Below, piece after piece: positions 36,570 through 46,376 of a DNA stretch of 64,000 nt (position 1 is the first letter of the stretch; each line of letters begins with the position of its first letter). A model generated the notes under the pieces. The model saw nothing but the letters and a program-made list of their open reading frames with translations, ran no database searches and was not told the origin of the DNA. The translations under genes and the position numbers were made by a program. The stretch comes from Arthrobacter sp. B0490 (GTDB taxonomy: Bacteria; Actinomycetota; Actinomycetes; Actinomycetales; Micrococcaceae), in assembly GCF_002929355.1 (NCBI RefSeq), contig NZ_PJIR01000001.1, positions 505,404 to 569,403 on the forward strand, read 5' to 3'.

Positions 36570-36631
36570 GGGAGCGTTCACACAATCTCGATGGAGAGTT
36601 CGGCCGCCCGCCTCTGGGAACGTTCACAGAG
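36569..36631 (+). promoter_or_regulatory. Two LacI-type operators before the first GH42 gene
   Basis: Operator 1, TGGGAGCGTTCACA (36569-36582), abuts the -10 box. Operator 2, CTCTGGGAACGTTCACAGAG (36612-36631), is a 20-bp palindrome with one mismatch and the central CG typical of LacI/GalR sites. The centres are about 46 bp apart, a distance that suits looping or cooperative binding. Confidence 0.75.
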
Positions 36632-36691
36632 CGGGGCTGCGGTCCTTCTCCGGCATCACCGAGAGTCGGCACCGCAGCATGAGGAGCAGGT

Positions 36692-38758
36692 TTGGCACGC
36701 ACAACCACCGTCGCAGGATTGTCCGGCAACGGTCAGCTCGTCTACGGATGTGACTACAACCCCGAGCAATGGGATGCGTCCGTCTGGCACGAGGACGTCC
36801 GCCTCATGAAGGAGGCCGGCGTCAACCTCGTGGCGGTCAACATCTTCGGCTGGGCGGAGATCGAGCCCGAGGAGGGGGTCTTCCGGTTCGAGGACCTCGA
36901 CGCCGTCCTGGACCTCCTCGCCGAGAACGGCATCGGCGTGAACCTCGGCACCGGCACCTCGTCCACTCCCGCGTGGCTCACCACCAAGCACCCCGAGATG
37001 CTCCCCCGCACCGCCGACGGCACCGCCCGCTGGCCCGGCGGCCGCCAGGCGTTCTGCCCCAGCTCCCCCGCCTACCGCGAGCACGCCCTCGCCCTCGTCG
37101 AGCGGATCTCCGCCCGATACGGCAGCCACCCGGCCCTCCGCCTGTGGCATGTGTCCAACGAACTCGGCTGCCACAACTCGCTGTGCTACTGCGACGTCTC
37201 CGCCGAGGCGTTCCGCGGCTGGCTCCGCACCCGCTACGGCACCCTCGACGCCCTCAACGCCGCCTGGGGCACCGCCTTCTGGAGCCAGCGCTACTCCGCC
37301 TGGGAACAGGTGCTGCCCCCGAGGCTCACGCTCTCCGCCCTGAATCCCACGCAGGAGCTCGACTTCAACCGCTTCAGCTCCGACGAGCTGCTCGCGCACT
37401 ACTCCGCGGAGGAGGCGGTCCTCCGCCGTAACAGCGCTGCACCGGTGACCACCAACTTCATGGTCGCCGCGCACATCCGGAACCAGGACTACTGGTCCTG
37501 GGCCCCCGAGATGGACGTCATCGCGAACGACCACTACCTCGACCACCGCCTTGCTGCGCCGAACGCCGAACTGGCCTTCGCCGCCGACACCACCCGCGGA
37601 CTCGCCCAGGGTCTGCCGTGGCTGCTGATGGAGCATTCCACGGCCGCCGTGAACTGGCAGCCCCGCAACATCGCCAAGGGCCCCGGCGAGATGCTCCGCA
37701 ACTCCCTGACCCACCTCGCGCGCGGCGCGGACGGCCTGTGCTTCTTCCAGTGGCGCGCCTCACTGCAGGGCAGCGAGAAGTTCCACTCCGCGATGCTCCC
37801 GCACGCCGGCACCGACTCGCAGATCTGGCGCGACGTCGTCGGGCTCGGCTCCGCACTCGGGAAGCTCCGCGAGATCGCGGGCACGACCGTGCACGCCGAC
37901 GTCGCACTCGTCTTCAGCTGGGAGGCCTGGTGGGCACACGACCAGGAATCGCACCCGTCGGGCGACGTCCGCTACATCGAGCAGGTCCATGCCGCCTACG
38001 GGGCGCTGTGGGACGCGGGGATCACGGTCGACATCGTGGCTCCCGGCGCCGACCTCTCCGGCTACAGGCTCGTGGTGGTGCCGAACCTCTACCTGGTCCG
38101 CGACGAGCACGCCGCGGTCGTCCGGGACTTCGTCGAGCACGGCGGGTCCGCGTTCGTCACGTTCTTCAGCGGGATCGTCGACGAGAACGAGAGGGTGCGG
38201 CCGGGCGGCTACCCCGGAGCCTTCCGCGACCTCCTCGGCATCCGCTCGGAGGAGTTCTTCCCCCTCGACCCCGCGCACCCCCTCACCCTCGACAACGGTT
38301 CCCTCGCCTCGCTCTGGTCCGAGGCCCTGCGCCTCACCTCGGCCGAGGCCGTCCTGAGCTACGCGACCGGCCACCACGTGGGGACACCCGCCGTGACCCG
38401 CAACCGCGTCGGTGCGGGCGAGGCCTGGTACGCCGGGACCGTCCTCGACGGCGGTGTCCTCCGGGACCTGCTGCTCCGTGCCGCCGTCACCGCCGGCGTG
38501 CAGGTACCCGAGACACAGTCCGGCCTCGAGGTCGTCACCCGCCGCGGCAACGGCCACGAGTACGTCTTCCTGATCAACCACTCCGCCGAGGACCGCAAGC
38601 ACCGGGTCAGCGGTCTGGAACTGCTGACGTCCGAGGCCCCGGCCGACGTCGTCGTCGTTCCCGCGGGCGCGGTCCGCGTCGTCCGCACCACTCCAGGAAT
38701 CCCCGACACCGACGGCTCGGACCAGGGCCGAAAGGATGCAGGCAATGTCAGTCACTAG
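36692..38758 (+). CDS. GH42 beta-galactosidase (locus A)
   Basis: A 688-residue retaining beta-galactosidase of glycoside hydrolase family 42, cytoplasmic (no signal peptide). The TIM barrel starts LVYGCDYNPEQWDASVWHEDVRLM. The acid/base is Glu157 in WHVSNELGCHN and the nucleophile Glu314 in LMEHSTAAVNWQ. A trimerisation domain (about 395-605) and a small C-terminal beta domain follow. The start is TTG at 36692 with AGGAG 5 nt upstream; the first conserved block begins 15 residues later. It is the first gene of an operon with two permeases and a binding protein, so it probably cleaves imported galacto-oligosaccharides such as pectic galactan fragments. LacI-type operators upstream imply substrate induction. 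Confidence 0.95.
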   Translation: MARTTTVAGLSGNGQLVYGCDYNPEQWDASVWHEDVRLMKEAGVNLVAVNIFGWAEIEPEEGVFRFEDLDAVLDLLAENGIGVNLGTGTSSTPAWLTTKHPEMLPRTADGTARWPGGRQAFCPSSPAYREHALALVERISARYGSHPALRLWHVSNELGCHNSLCYCDVSAEAFRGWLRTRYGTLDALNAAWGTAFWSQRYSAWEQVLPPRLTLSALNPTQELDFNRFSSDELLAHYSAEEAVLRRNSAAPVTTNFMVAAHIRNQDYWSWAPEMDVIANDHYLDHRLAAPNAELAFAADTTRGLAQGLPWLLMEHSTAAVNWQPRNIAKGPGEMLRNSLTHLARGADGLCFFQWRASLQGSEKFHSAMLPHAGTDSQIWRDVVGLGSALGKLREIAGTTVHADVALVFSWEAWWAHDQESHPSGDVRYIEQVHAAYGALWDAGITVDIVAPGADLSGYRLVVVPNLYLVRDEHAAVVRDFVEHGGSAFVTFFSGIVDENERVRPGGYPGAFRDLLGIRSEEFFPLDPAHPLTLDNGSLASLWSEALRLTSAEAVLSYATGHHVGTPAVTRNRVGAGEAWYAGTVLDGGVLRDLLLRAAVTAGVQVPETQSGLEVVTRRGNGHEYVFLINHSAEDRKHRVSGLELLTSEAPADVVVVPAGAVRVVRTTPGIPDTDGSDQGRKDAGNVSH

Positions 38759-39674
38759 CACCCCGGCCGAGGTCCCCAAGGCGGCCCCGGTCGTGAGGAA
38801 GAACCGATCGTCGGGAGCGCAGCGCCGCGCCGTGACGGTGTTCATCGCCCCGTTCGCGATCCTCTTCCTCGCCTTCTACGCCATCCCGATCGTCTACGCC
38901 GTCGTGCAGTCGCTGCTGACCGTGGAGCGCGAGGGCACGTTCGGGAAGCCCCGCCAGGTCTTCGGCGGGTTCGTCCAGTACGAGCAGGTCTTCCAGAACA
39001 CGGCCTTCTGGGAATCCGTGGGGCGCGTGCTGCTCTTCGGTGCCGTCCAGGTACCGGTCATGCTCGGCCTCGCCCTCCTGTTCGCCCTGCTGCTCGACTC
39101 GCCGCTGCTGCGGGGCAAGAAGTTCTTCCGGCTCGCATTCTTCGCCCCCTACGCCGTCCCCGGCGTCATCGCCGCCATCATGTGGGGCTTCCTGTACTCG
39201 CCGTCGCTCTCGCCGTTCGGCGCGGTGACCTCGAACGTCGACTTCCTGGGCGGCAACCTGGTGCTCTGGGCGATCGCGAACATCGTGACCTGGGTGTACG
39301 TCGGCTACAACATGCTGATCATCTACTCGTCGCTGCTCGCGATCCCCACGGAGATCTACGAGGCCGCCCGGCTGGACGGCGCCAGCAACATCCAGATCGC
39401 GTGGCGCATCAAGATCCCCCTGGTGATCCCGGCCATCATCCTCACGGCCGTCTTCTCGATCATCGGCACGCTCCAGCTCCTGGCCGAACCCCAGACCCTC
39501 CGCAGCTTCAGCTCGGCGATCAACAGCACGTTCACGCCGAACCTCGCGGTCTACACCACGGCGTCGGTGCCGAACTACAACCTCGCCGCGGCGTTCTCGG
39601 TGGTCCTCGCGCTCGCCACGTTCATCCTCTCCTTCGTCTTCCTGAAGTCCACCCAGCGGAAGGTCACCCAGTGA
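38745..39674 (+). CDS. Sugar ABC transporter permease, MalF type (locus A)
   Basis: A 309-residue inner-membrane permease of the carbohydrate uptake-1 (CUT1) family, with six main helices. The EAA motif is YEAARLDGASNIQIAWRIKIPLV (about 204-226), which contacts the ATPase. The start is taken as ATG 38745, which has GAAAGG at a suitable distance; an in-frame ATG lies 9 nt upstream. It overlaps the end of the GH42 gene by 14 bp. No ATPase gene lies in this operon, so it probably relies on a shared MsiK-like ATPase encoded elsewhere. Confidence 0.92.
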   Translation: MSVTSTPAEVPKAAPVVRKNRSSGAQRRAVTVFIAPFAILFLAFYAIPIVYAVVQSLLTVEREGTFGKPRQVFGGFVQYEQVFQNTAFWESVGRVLLFGAVQVPVMLGLALLFALLLDSPLLRGKKFFRLAFFAPYAVPGVIAAIMWGFLYSPSLSPFGAVTSNVDFLGGNLVLWAIANIVTWVYVGYNMLIIYSSLLAIPTEIYEAARLDGASNIQIAWRIKIPLVIPAIILTAVFSIIGTLQLLAEPQTLRSFSSAINSTFTPNLAVYTTASVPNYNLAAAFSVVLALATFILSFVFLKSTQRKVTQ

Positions 39675-40603
39675 CGGCAACCCCAGCCACCGCCTCCAGG
39701 CGCCGGCGTGGCGCGAGTCCTACGGCGGACAGCGCCGGCCCCCGTTCCCGCGGCCCCCGCCAGAGCATCATGTCCCGCAGCGCGGCGATGCTCATCATGG
39801 GTGTCTTCACCCTGTACTTCCTGACCCCCATCTGGTGGCTGCTCACCACCTCCACCAAGACGGGCGGCGAGATCACCTCCACCGCTCCCCTGTGGTTCAC
39901 GGCGAATTCCGCGGGGACGTTCCTCACGAACCTGGGGCGCCTGTTCACCTACGGCGACGGGCTGTTCGGCCGATGGCTGCTGAACTCCGCGCTGTACGCG
40001 GGGGTGGGCGCCCTGATCGGCACGGTCATCGCGGCGATGTGCGGGTATGCCCTCGCGAAGTACGAGTTCAGGGGCCGTGAGGCGATCTTCAACATCGTGC
40101 TCAGCGGCGTGCTGGTACCGGCCACGGCGCTGGCCCTCCCGCTGTTCCTCATCTTCAGCCGCGTCGAGCTGACCAACACCATGTGGGCCGTGTTCCTGCC
40201 GAGCCTCGTCAGCCCGTTCGGCGTGTACCTGGCCCGCATCTATGCGGCGGCCAGCGTGCCCGGCGAGCTGCTCGAAGCGGCCCGCCTCGACGGGTCGGGT
40301 GAGATCCGCACCTTCTTCACCGTGTCCACGCGCCTCATGGCACCGGCGCTCGTGACGATCTTCCTCTTCCAGTTCGTCGCGATCTGGAACAACTTCTTCC
40401 TGCCCCTGATCATGCTCCGCGACCAGGTGCTCTTCCCCGTGACCCTGGGTCTGTACGCCTGGAACAGCCAGATCAGCCAGATCCCCGAACTGCGCTCCCT
40501 CGTGATCGTCGGTGCGCTCGTGTCGATCCTGCCGCTGATCATCGCCTTCCTGGCACTCCAGCGTTTCTGGAGCAGCGGCCTCGGCGCAGGCGGCGTCAAA
40601 TAG
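39671..40603 (+). CDS. Sugar ABC transporter permease, MalG type (locus A)
   Basis: Second CUT1 permease, 310 residues. A polar, Arg-rich N-terminus (1-35) precedes six helices. The EAA motif is LLEAARLDGSGEIRTFFTVSTRLM, and the last helix ends in the usual ALQRFWSSGLGAGGVK motif of the MalG group. GTG start sharing four bases (GTGA) with the stop of the MalF-type gene. Together they form the channel for the sugar bound by the downstream lipoprotein. Confidence 0.93.
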   Translation: MTATPATASRRRRGASPTADSAGPRSRGPRQSIMSRSAAMLIMGVFTLYFLTPIWWLLTTSTKTGGEITSTAPLWFTANSAGTFLTNLGRLFTYGDGLFGRWLLNSALYAGVGALIGTVIAAMCGYALAKYEFRGREAIFNIVLSGVLVPATALALPLFLIFSRVELTNTMWAVFLPSLVSPFGVYLARIYAAASVPGELLEAARLDGSGEIRTFFTVSTRLMAPALVTIFLFQFVAIWNNFFLPLIMLRDQVLFPVTLGLYAWNSQISQIPELRSLVIVGALVSILPLIIAFLALQRFWSSGLGAGGVK

Positions 40604-40682
40604 CAGCCCCCAGTCCCCTGACCAGCACCACGGGTGCACGGGCGACCGCCCCTGTACCGCACTACCACCGATAGGAAAGACA

Positions 40683-42017
40683 ATGCGCGCGCATTACGGA
40701 AAAGTCACCGCGGCCTTTGCCATGATCTCTGCGCTGGCTCTCTCCGGCTGTTCAGCCGGCGGAGACAGCACCGAGGCAGGAGCGGAAGCGGCTCCCTGCG
40801 AGGCCTCCGAGGGCCCCGTCACCCTGAACTTCACCACCTGGGTCCCCGGCATGGACAAGGTCGTCGAGCTGTGGAACGCCGAGAACCCCGAGATCCAGGT
40901 CGAGGTGCAGACCGGGCCCAACGGCAACTCCGGTACCTACCAGAACTTCTTCAACCAGATCCAGGCCGGCAACGCACCGGACCTCGGCCAGGTCGAGTAC
41001 GACGCACTGCCGAACTTCCGTGTGCAGGACGGCCTCGAGAACATCGCCGGCTGCGAGGGCGTCGCCGACGCCCAGGACCAGTTCGTCGACTGGACCTGGG
41101 GGCAGGTGACCTTCGGTGAAGAGGGTTCCGTCTACGCGGTCCCGCAGGACAGCGGCCCCATGGCCATGTACTACCGCGCCGACCTCTTCGAGCAGGCCGG
41201 CATCGAGGTCCCCACCACGTGGGAGGAGTATGCGGCGGCAGCGGAGCAGATCAAGGCGCAGGGCTCCTTCATCACCAACTTCCCGAAGTCGGACGTCAAC
41301 TGGTTCGCCGGCATGGTCTGGCAGAACGGTGGCCAGTGGTTCGCGAACGACGGCGAGAGCTGGGACGTCAACCTGACGAGCCCCGAGTCCGAGGAGGTCG
41401 CCACCTACTGGCAGGACCTCCTGTCGAAGGACCTCGTCTCCACCCTGCCGTCCTTCTCCGACGAGTGGAACGCCTCGTTCAACGAGGGCCAGCAGTGGAC
41501 CTGGGTGTCCGCCGTCTGGGGCGCCACGACCCTCTCGACCGGTGCCCCCGACACCGCCGGCAAGTGGGCCGTCGCCCCGATGCCGCAGTGGGAGGACGGC
41601 GGGAACGCCGCAGGCAACTGGGGCGGCTCGTCCACCGCGGTGCTGAAGGGCTCGGACCACCCGGCCGAGGCCGCCAAGTTCGCGCTCTGGCTCAATACCG
41701 ACCCCGAGGCCCTCGCGCTCGCCAACGAGCTCGGCGGCATCTACCCGGCCGCGAAGTCCGCGACCGAGCTCGAAGCCTTCGCCGGCGGCGTCGACTACTA
41801 CGGCGGACAGAAGATCTACGACGTCTTCGCCGATGCATCAGCGAACGTGAACCCCGACTTCACCTGGGGCCCCACCATGACGCAGACCTACACGGACGTC
41901 TCCGACGGATTCGGTGCTGCCATCGGCGGCTCCGGCACCCTGATGGACGCCCTCGAGAACGGGCAGCAGAAGACCATCGACTCCCTGAAGTCGCAGTCCA
42001 TCCCGGTCTCCGAGTAA
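40683..42017 (+). CDS. Sugar ABC transporter substrate-binding lipoprotein (locus A)
   Basis: A 444-residue CUT1-type solute-binding protein, lipid-anchored outside the membrane. The signal peptide ends in lipobox LSGC. The mature part begins with a Glu-rich linker, then TLNFTTWVPGMDKVVELWNAENPEIQVEV, the standard family 1 binding-protein start, and GSVYAVPQDSGPMAMYYRADLF and KWAVAPMPQW mid-protein. AGGAAAG precedes the ATG. Oligosaccharide ligand, by operon context a galactoside. It is the last gene; a strong hairpin follows. Confidence 0.94.
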   Translation: MRAHYGKVTAAFAMISALALSGCSAGGDSTEAGAEAAPCEASEGPVTLNFTTWVPGMDKVVELWNAENPEIQVEVQTGPNGNSGTYQNFFNQIQAGNAPDLGQVEYDALPNFRVQDGLENIAGCEGVADAQDQFVDWTWGQVTFGEEGSVYAVPQDSGPMAMYYRADLFEQAGIEVPTTWEEYAAAAEQIKAQGSFITNFPKSDVNWFAGMVWQNGGQWFANDGESWDVNLTSPESEEVATYWQDLLSKDLVSTLPSFSDEWNASFNEGQQWTWVSAVWGATTLSTGAPDTAGKWAVAPMPQWEDGGNAAGNWGGSSTAVLKGSDHPAEAAKFALWLNTDPEALALANELGGIYPAAKSATELEAFAGGVDYYGGQKIYDVFADASANVNPDFTWGPTMTQTYTDVSDGFGAAIGGSGTLMDALENGQQKTIDSLKSQSIPVSE

Positions 42018-42045
42018 CCCCCGGCGGCTCCGCCGCAGGCCTCCT

Positions 42046-42079
42046 GGAGCGCCGCGTCCCGCACGGGGCGCGGCGCTCC
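42046..42079 (+). terminator. Terminator of the locus A sugar operon
   Basis: A 16-bp stem (GGAGCGCCGCG and its inner TCCC pairing with GGGG-CGCGGCGCTCC) closed by a GCAC loop, 29 bp after the binding-protein stop. No T-tract but very stable. Confidence 0.75.
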
Positions 42080-42212
42080 GTGCGTCCCGGCCGCCGTCGT
42101 TCACGGTTCTCAGCGCCAGGGTGGCGGTTGTCCGGCGCGTCGGGCCCCGACACGCGGTTCCGCACCTCTAACCCGGAACGACGACGGGCGTCGCGGCCGG
42201 AGGGGGCTGCAA

Positions 42213-42224
42213 TAGGCTTGCCGG
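42213..42224 (+). promoter_or_regulatory. Leaderless -10 box of the amylosucrase gene
   Basis: TAGGCT (42213-42218) lies 6 nt before ATG 42225 with no Shine-Dalgarno sequence. The amylosucrase is therefore likely transcribed apart from the GH42 operon. Confidence 0.5.
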
Positions 42225-44135
42225 ATGAGTTCTCCTCCCACCCCGCCCGTGGACCGTGTCCGGGCGGAACTCCGGTCCGCGCGCCGGGAGAGCACCCCCG
42301 ACGCCGACTGGGCGTCGTTCGAGGCGCGCTTCGACGCCGAGTTCCCCCGGCTGCAGTCGCTCTTCTCCAGCATCTACGGGCCGGGGTCCGACGGCGAGCT
42401 GCTGCAGGTGGTCCTCGACGCCGCGGCCTCGTGGCAGGACCGGCCCGCGGACCTGAAGGCCGTCGACGCCTCCCGTGCCATGGCTCCCGAGTGGTTCTCC
42501 TCCCACCGGATGCTCGGGGGTGTCTGCTACGTGGACCTCTACGCGGGCAGCCTCGTGGGCCTGCGGGACCGGATCCCCTACTTCAGGGACCTCGGGCTGA
42601 CCTACCTGCACCTGATGCCGCTGTTCCGGGCGCCCGAGGAGAACTCCGACGGCGGGTACGCGGTCTCCAGCTACCGCGAGGTGGACCCGTCGCTCGGCAC
42701 CATGGACGAGCTCGCGGACCTGACCCGCGAGCTGCGCGAGAGTGGGATAGCACTGGTGGTCGACTTCATCTTCAACCACACCTCGGACGAGCACGAGTGG
42801 GCCCGCAAGGCCAGGGCGGGCGACCCCGACTACCAGGACTTCTACTGGATCTACCCTGACCGCGAGATGCCCGACGCCTACGAGCGGACCGTGCGGGAGA
42901 TCTTCCCCGACGACCACCCCGGCTCGTTCGTGCAGCTCGACGACGGACGGTGGGTCTGGACCACGTTCCACTCGTTCCAGTGGGACCTCGACTACAGCAA
43001 CCCACGCGTGTTCCGGGCCATGGCCGGCGAGATGCTGTACCTGGCGAACCAGGGCGTGGACATCGTCCGCATGGACGCCGTCGCGTTCATCTGGAAGCAG
43101 CTCGGCACGTCCTGCGAGAACCTGCCCGAGGCCCACCTCCTGCTGCAGGCGTTCAATGCCGTGTGCCGGCTCGCGGCACCCTCGCTGCTCTTCAAGTCGG
43201 AGGCGATCGTGCACCCGGATGAGGTGGTGCAGTACATCGACCGCGGTGAGTGCCAGCTGAGCTACAACCCGCTGCAGATGGCACTCATCTGGAACTCGCT
43301 CGCCACCCGCGAGGTGTCCCTCCTCGCCCAGGCCCTCGAGCGGCGGCACGACCTCCCCGAGGGCACCGCCTGGGTCAACTACGTGCGCAGCCACGACGAC
43401 ATCGGCTGGACGTTCTCCGACGAGGACGCCGCGGAGCTCGGCATCGACGGGTTCGACCACCGCCGGTTCCTCAACGCGTTCTTCGTCGACAGGTTCCCCG
43501 GCAGCTTCGCGCGCGGGGTCCCCTTCCAGGACAACCCGCGCACCGGCGACTGCAGGATCTCCGGGACGACGGCGTCACTCGCCGGACTGGAGGCGGACGA
43601 CGACGCCGGGGTGGCGCGGATCCTCCTAGCGCACTCGGTCATCCTCAGCACGGGCGGCATCCCGCTGCTCTACCTCGGCGACGAGGTGGGCCAGCTCAAT
43701 GACTACTCCTACCTTGCCGACCCCGCGAAGGCGGGCGACAGCCGCTGGGTGGGTCGCCCCGCCTACCCCGCCGACGCCTACGCGCACCGAGACGACCCCG
43801 GGACGGACGCCGGGGCGGTCTTCACGGGCCTTCGCCGTCTCATCGAGGTCCGCCGGCAGACCCCGGAATTCGCCGGTGGCCGGCTCGCGCCCTTCCACAC
43901 CCACAACCCGCACGTCCTCGGCTACCAGCGACCCGGCCGGCTCGGCGACCAGCCCGACAGTCGGGCATCGACCGTCGTCGTGCTCGCGAACTTCGCCGAC
44001 ACCCAGCAGGACGTCGACGCCGCGACGCTGTCCGGACTGCCCGAGACCGCCCTCGACCTCATCGGCGGCGGGCGCGCCCACCTCCGTGCGGGCGTGACGA
44101 TCGAACCGCACGGCGTGCGCTGGTACCGGCTGTAG
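42225..44135 (+). CDS. Amylosucrase (GH13 subfamily 4)
   Basis: Transfers glucose from sucrose onto alpha-1,4-glucan (or water), releasing fructose. The 636-residue length matches the family. Helical N-domain (about 1-85), then the barrel: [15 protein letters not shown] (region I), [13 protein letters not shown] (nucleophile Asp), [11 protein letters not shown] (acid/base Glu) and [11 protein letters not shown] (third Asp and the amylosucrase-typical HDDIGW). The inserted B' domain around [13 protein letters not shown] is also as expected. No signal peptide. Amylosucrase rather than trehalose synthase or sucrose phosphorylase because of the N-domain and HDDIGW. Its place next to a galactoside operon may be coincidence; no sucrose transporter is near. 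Confidence 0.92.
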   Translation: MSSPPTPPVDRVRAELRSARRESTPDADWASFEARFDAEFPRLQSLFSSIYGPGSDGELLQVVLDAAASWQDRPADLKAVDASRAMAPEWFSSHRMLGGVCYVDLYAGSLVGLRDRIPYFRDLGLTYLHLMPLFRAPEENSDGGYAVSSYREVDPSLGTMDELADLTRELRESGIALVVDFIFNHTSDEHEWARKARAGDPDYQDFYWIYPDREMPDAYERTVREIFPDDHPGSFVQLDDGRWVWTTFHSFQWDLDYSNPRVFRAMAGEMLYLANQGVDIVRMDAVAFIWKQLGTSCENLPEAHLLLQAFNAVCRLAAPSLLFKSEAIVHPDEVVQYIDRGECQLSYNPLQMALIWNSLATREVSLLAQALERRHDLPEGTAWVNYVRSHDDIGWTFSDEDAAELGIDGFDHRRFLNAFFVDRFPGSFARGVPFQDNPRTGDCRISGTTASLAGLEADDDAGVARILLAHSVILSTGGIPLLYLGDEVGQLNDYSYLADPAKAGDSRWVGRPAYPADAYAHRDDPGTDAGAVFTGLRRLIEVRRQTPEFAGGRLAPFHTHNPHVLGYQRPGRLGDQPDSRASTVVVLANFADTQQDVDAATLSGLPETALDLIGGGRAHLRAGVTIEPHGVRWYRL

Positions 44136-44179
44136 CCGGTCCAGCCCGTCGCCGGCCGGCCGCCCGGTACGGCCGCGGG

Positions 44180-44998
44180 TCAGGCCTCCCGGCGGGAGAA
44201 CTCCCCCGCCGCGCGGACCTGCCCCGGTGTGGGCCGCACGCCGGTGTAGAGGACGAACTGCTCCTCGGCCTGGAGGGCGACCACCTCGGCGCCCGTGATG
44301 ACCGGTGTGCCTGCCTGCCGGGCAGCGAGGATCAGCGGCGTCTCCGAGGGCGACGCGACGACGTCGAACACCACCAGCGCCGCGTCGATCGCGACCTGCG
44401 GGAAGGCGACCGCATCGGCGTCCGCGCCGGCCATGCCGAGGGGTGTGACATTGAGGATCAGGTCCGCCGTCGACTCCCCCACCTCCTGCTGCCATGCGAA
44501 GCCGTACAGTTCCGCGAGCGCGCGTCCCGTGCGCTCGTTGCGGGCGACGACCGTCACCCGGGTGAAGCCGGAATCGCGCAGGGCGGCCACCACGGCCTTC
44601 GCCATGCCGCCGGACCCCTGCACGAGCACCGAGTGCGTCGGAGGTACCGCGTGCTCGCGGAGCAGCCGCTCCACCGCGAGGTAGTCGGTGTTGTAGGCCG
44701 TGAGGACGCCGTCGTCGTTCACGATGGTGTTGACGGAGTCGATGGCCTTCGCGGACGGGTCGAGGTGGTCCACGAGGGCGATCACGTCCTCCTTGAACGG
44801 CATCGAGACGGCGCAGCCACGGATGCCGAGCCCGCGCAGCCCGGCGATGGCCGAGGGCAGGTCCTTCGTGGTGAAGGCCTTGTAGACGTAGTTGAGTCCC
44901 AGCTCGTCGTACAGGTAGTTGTGGAAGCGCGTACCGATGTTGCTGGGCCGCGCGGCCAGGGAGATGCAGAGGGTCATGTCTTTGTTCAGGATGGGCAC
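44180..44998 (-). CDS. Shikimate dehydrogenase-like protein
   Basis: A 272-residue NAD(P)-dependent dehydrogenase of the AroE family. The catalytic Lys is in AVSMPFKEDVIAL, the paired Asp in AYNTDYLAVERLL and the dinucleotide motif in VLVQGSGGMAKAVVAALRDSG. The N-terminus reads CISLAARPSNIGTRFHNYLYDELGLNYVY, where typical AroE has a shikimate-binding Ser-x-Ser, so the substrate may differ (shikimate dehydrogenase-like/quinate group). The start is taken as GTG 44998, giving PILNKDMTLCIS; ATG 44977 is the alternative and neither has a good Shine-Dalgarno sequence. It is divergent from the ybdK-like gene over 145 bp and is not part of an aro cluster. Confidence 0.85.
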   Translation of the reverse strand: MPILNKDMTLCISLAARPSNIGTRFHNYLYDELGLNYVYKAFTTKDLPSAIAGLRGLGIRGCAVSMPFKEDVIALVDHLDPSAKAIDSVNTIVNDDGVLTAYNTDYLAVERLLREHAVPPTHSVLVQGSGGMAKAVVAALRDSGFTRVTVVARNERTGRALAELYGFAWQQEVGESTADLILNVTPLGMAGADADAVAFPQVAIDAALVVFDVVASPSETPLILAARQAGTPVITGAEVVALQAEEQFVLYTGVRPTPGQVRAAGEFSRREA

Positions 44999-45143
44999 TC
45001 CCCCATCATCCCAGCAGCACGCCCGATCGCCCCGCCGCCCGTGCCATGTCCGCGTGGCAGGTACTAATATTGGGACGAGTCTCTTCCGCGACGGCGCGTT
45101 GCCGAGGCACCACCATCCCCCGCATCGCTCCAGGAGCCAGCCC

Positions 45144-46283
45144 TTGAAGATCGACTTTGCGCAATCGGCCCAGTCCACCCTCGGTGTCGAGTGGGAGCTT
45201 GCGCTCGTGGACCGCTACAACGGCGAACTCGTCTCCGTGGCCGACCAGGTCCTGCGCGGTGTCAGTGCGAACCACCCTGAACTGCAGGACGACGACGAGC
45301 ACCCGCACATCAAGCAGGAACTCCTGCTCAACACCGTGGAGCTCGTCACGGGTATCTGCACCACCGTCGACGAGGCGAAGGCCGATCTGTCCCGTTCCCT
45401 CGCCGCCGTCCGGGAGGTCACCGACCCCATGGGCGTGGAGCTCTTCTGCGCCGGGTCGCACCCCTTCAGCGCGCCCCGCGCCCAGCAGGTCACGGACCGC
45501 GACCGCTACGCGAAGCTGATCGACCGCACGCAGTGGTGGGGCCGGCAGATGGTCATCTACGGGGTGCACGTCCACGTGGGGCTCGACCACCGGGACAAGG
45601 CCCTGCCCGTGGTGGACGGCCTGGTCAACTACTTCCCGCACTTCCAGGCGCTCTCCGCCTCGTCACCGTTCTGGGGCGGCGAGGACACCGGGTACGCCTC
45701 GCAGCGGGCCCTCATGTTCCAGCAGCTGCCCACCGCCGGCCTGCCGTTCCACTTCGACGACTGGGCCGGCTACGAGTCCTACGTCCGGGACATGTCCACC
45801 ACCGGGGTGATCGACTCCGTGAGCGAGATCCGCTGGGACATCCGCCCGGTGGGCAACCTCGGCACGGTGGAGATGCGCGTGTGCGACGGGCTCTCGACCC
45901 TGCAGGACGTCGGCGCCGTGGCCGCCCTGACGCAGTGCCTCGTCCACGAGTTCTCGAACACGCTCGACGCCGGCGGCAGCATCCCCCTCATGCCGCCGTG
46001 GCATATCCAGGAGAACAAGTGGCGGGCCGCCCGGTACGGTCTCGACGCCATCATCATCCTCGACGCCGAGGGCCGCGAGCAGCTCGTCACGGAGCACCTC
46101 GTCGAGGTCCTCGACCGGCTCGAGCCGATCGCCGCGAAGCTCGGCTGCAGCAGCGAGCTCGCCGATGTGGAGGGCATCCTGCAGCGCGGCGCCGGGTACC
46201 AGCGCCAGCGGCGGATCGCGGAGGAGAACGACGGCGACCTCCGCGCCGTCGTGCTCGACATGGTGCAGCAGCTGCGCGGATAG
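45144..46283 (+). CDS. YbdK-type carboxylate-amine ligase (glutamate-cysteine ligase 2 family)
   Basis: A 379-residue ATP-dependent ligase of the GCS2/YbdK family. It begins KIDFAQSAQSTLGVEWELALVDRYNGELV (family start STLGVEWEL) and continues with HIKQELLLNTVELVTGIC and YGVHVHVGLDHRDKALPVVDGLVNYFPHFQALSASSPFW, the metal/ATP site. It ends with the conserved RxARYGLDA and VEGILQRGAGYQRQR. TTG start with AGGAG 8 nt upstream. YbdK proteins show weak gamma-glutamylcysteine ligase activity. Since actinobacteria of this type use mycothiol, the true product may be another gamma-glutamyl compound. Confidence 0.9.
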   Translation: MKIDFAQSAQSTLGVEWELALVDRYNGELVSVADQVLRGVSANHPELQDDDEHPHIKQELLLNTVELVTGICTTVDEAKADLSRSLAAVREVTDPMGVELFCAGSHPFSAPRAQQVTDRDRYAKLIDRTQWWGRQMVIYGVHVHVGLDHRDKALPVVDGLVNYFPHFQALSASSPFWGGEDTGYASQRALMFQQLPTAGLPFHFDDWAGYESYVRDMSTTGVIDSVSEIRWDIRPVGNLGTVEMRVCDGLSTLQDVGAVAALTQCLVHEFSNTLDAGGSIPLMPPWHIQENKWRAARYGLDAIIILDAEGREQLVTEHLVEVLDRLEPIAAKLGCSSELADVEGILQRGAGYQRQRRIAEENDGDLRAVVLDMVQQLRG

Positions 46284-46376
46284 CCGGACGGGGGCTCGGC
46301 CGGCCCGGCCCGGTGTGAGCAGCCCGGATCAGCCGGCCCGACCCGGTCGGCCCGGTGCACGCCGATCTTCCTCAGC

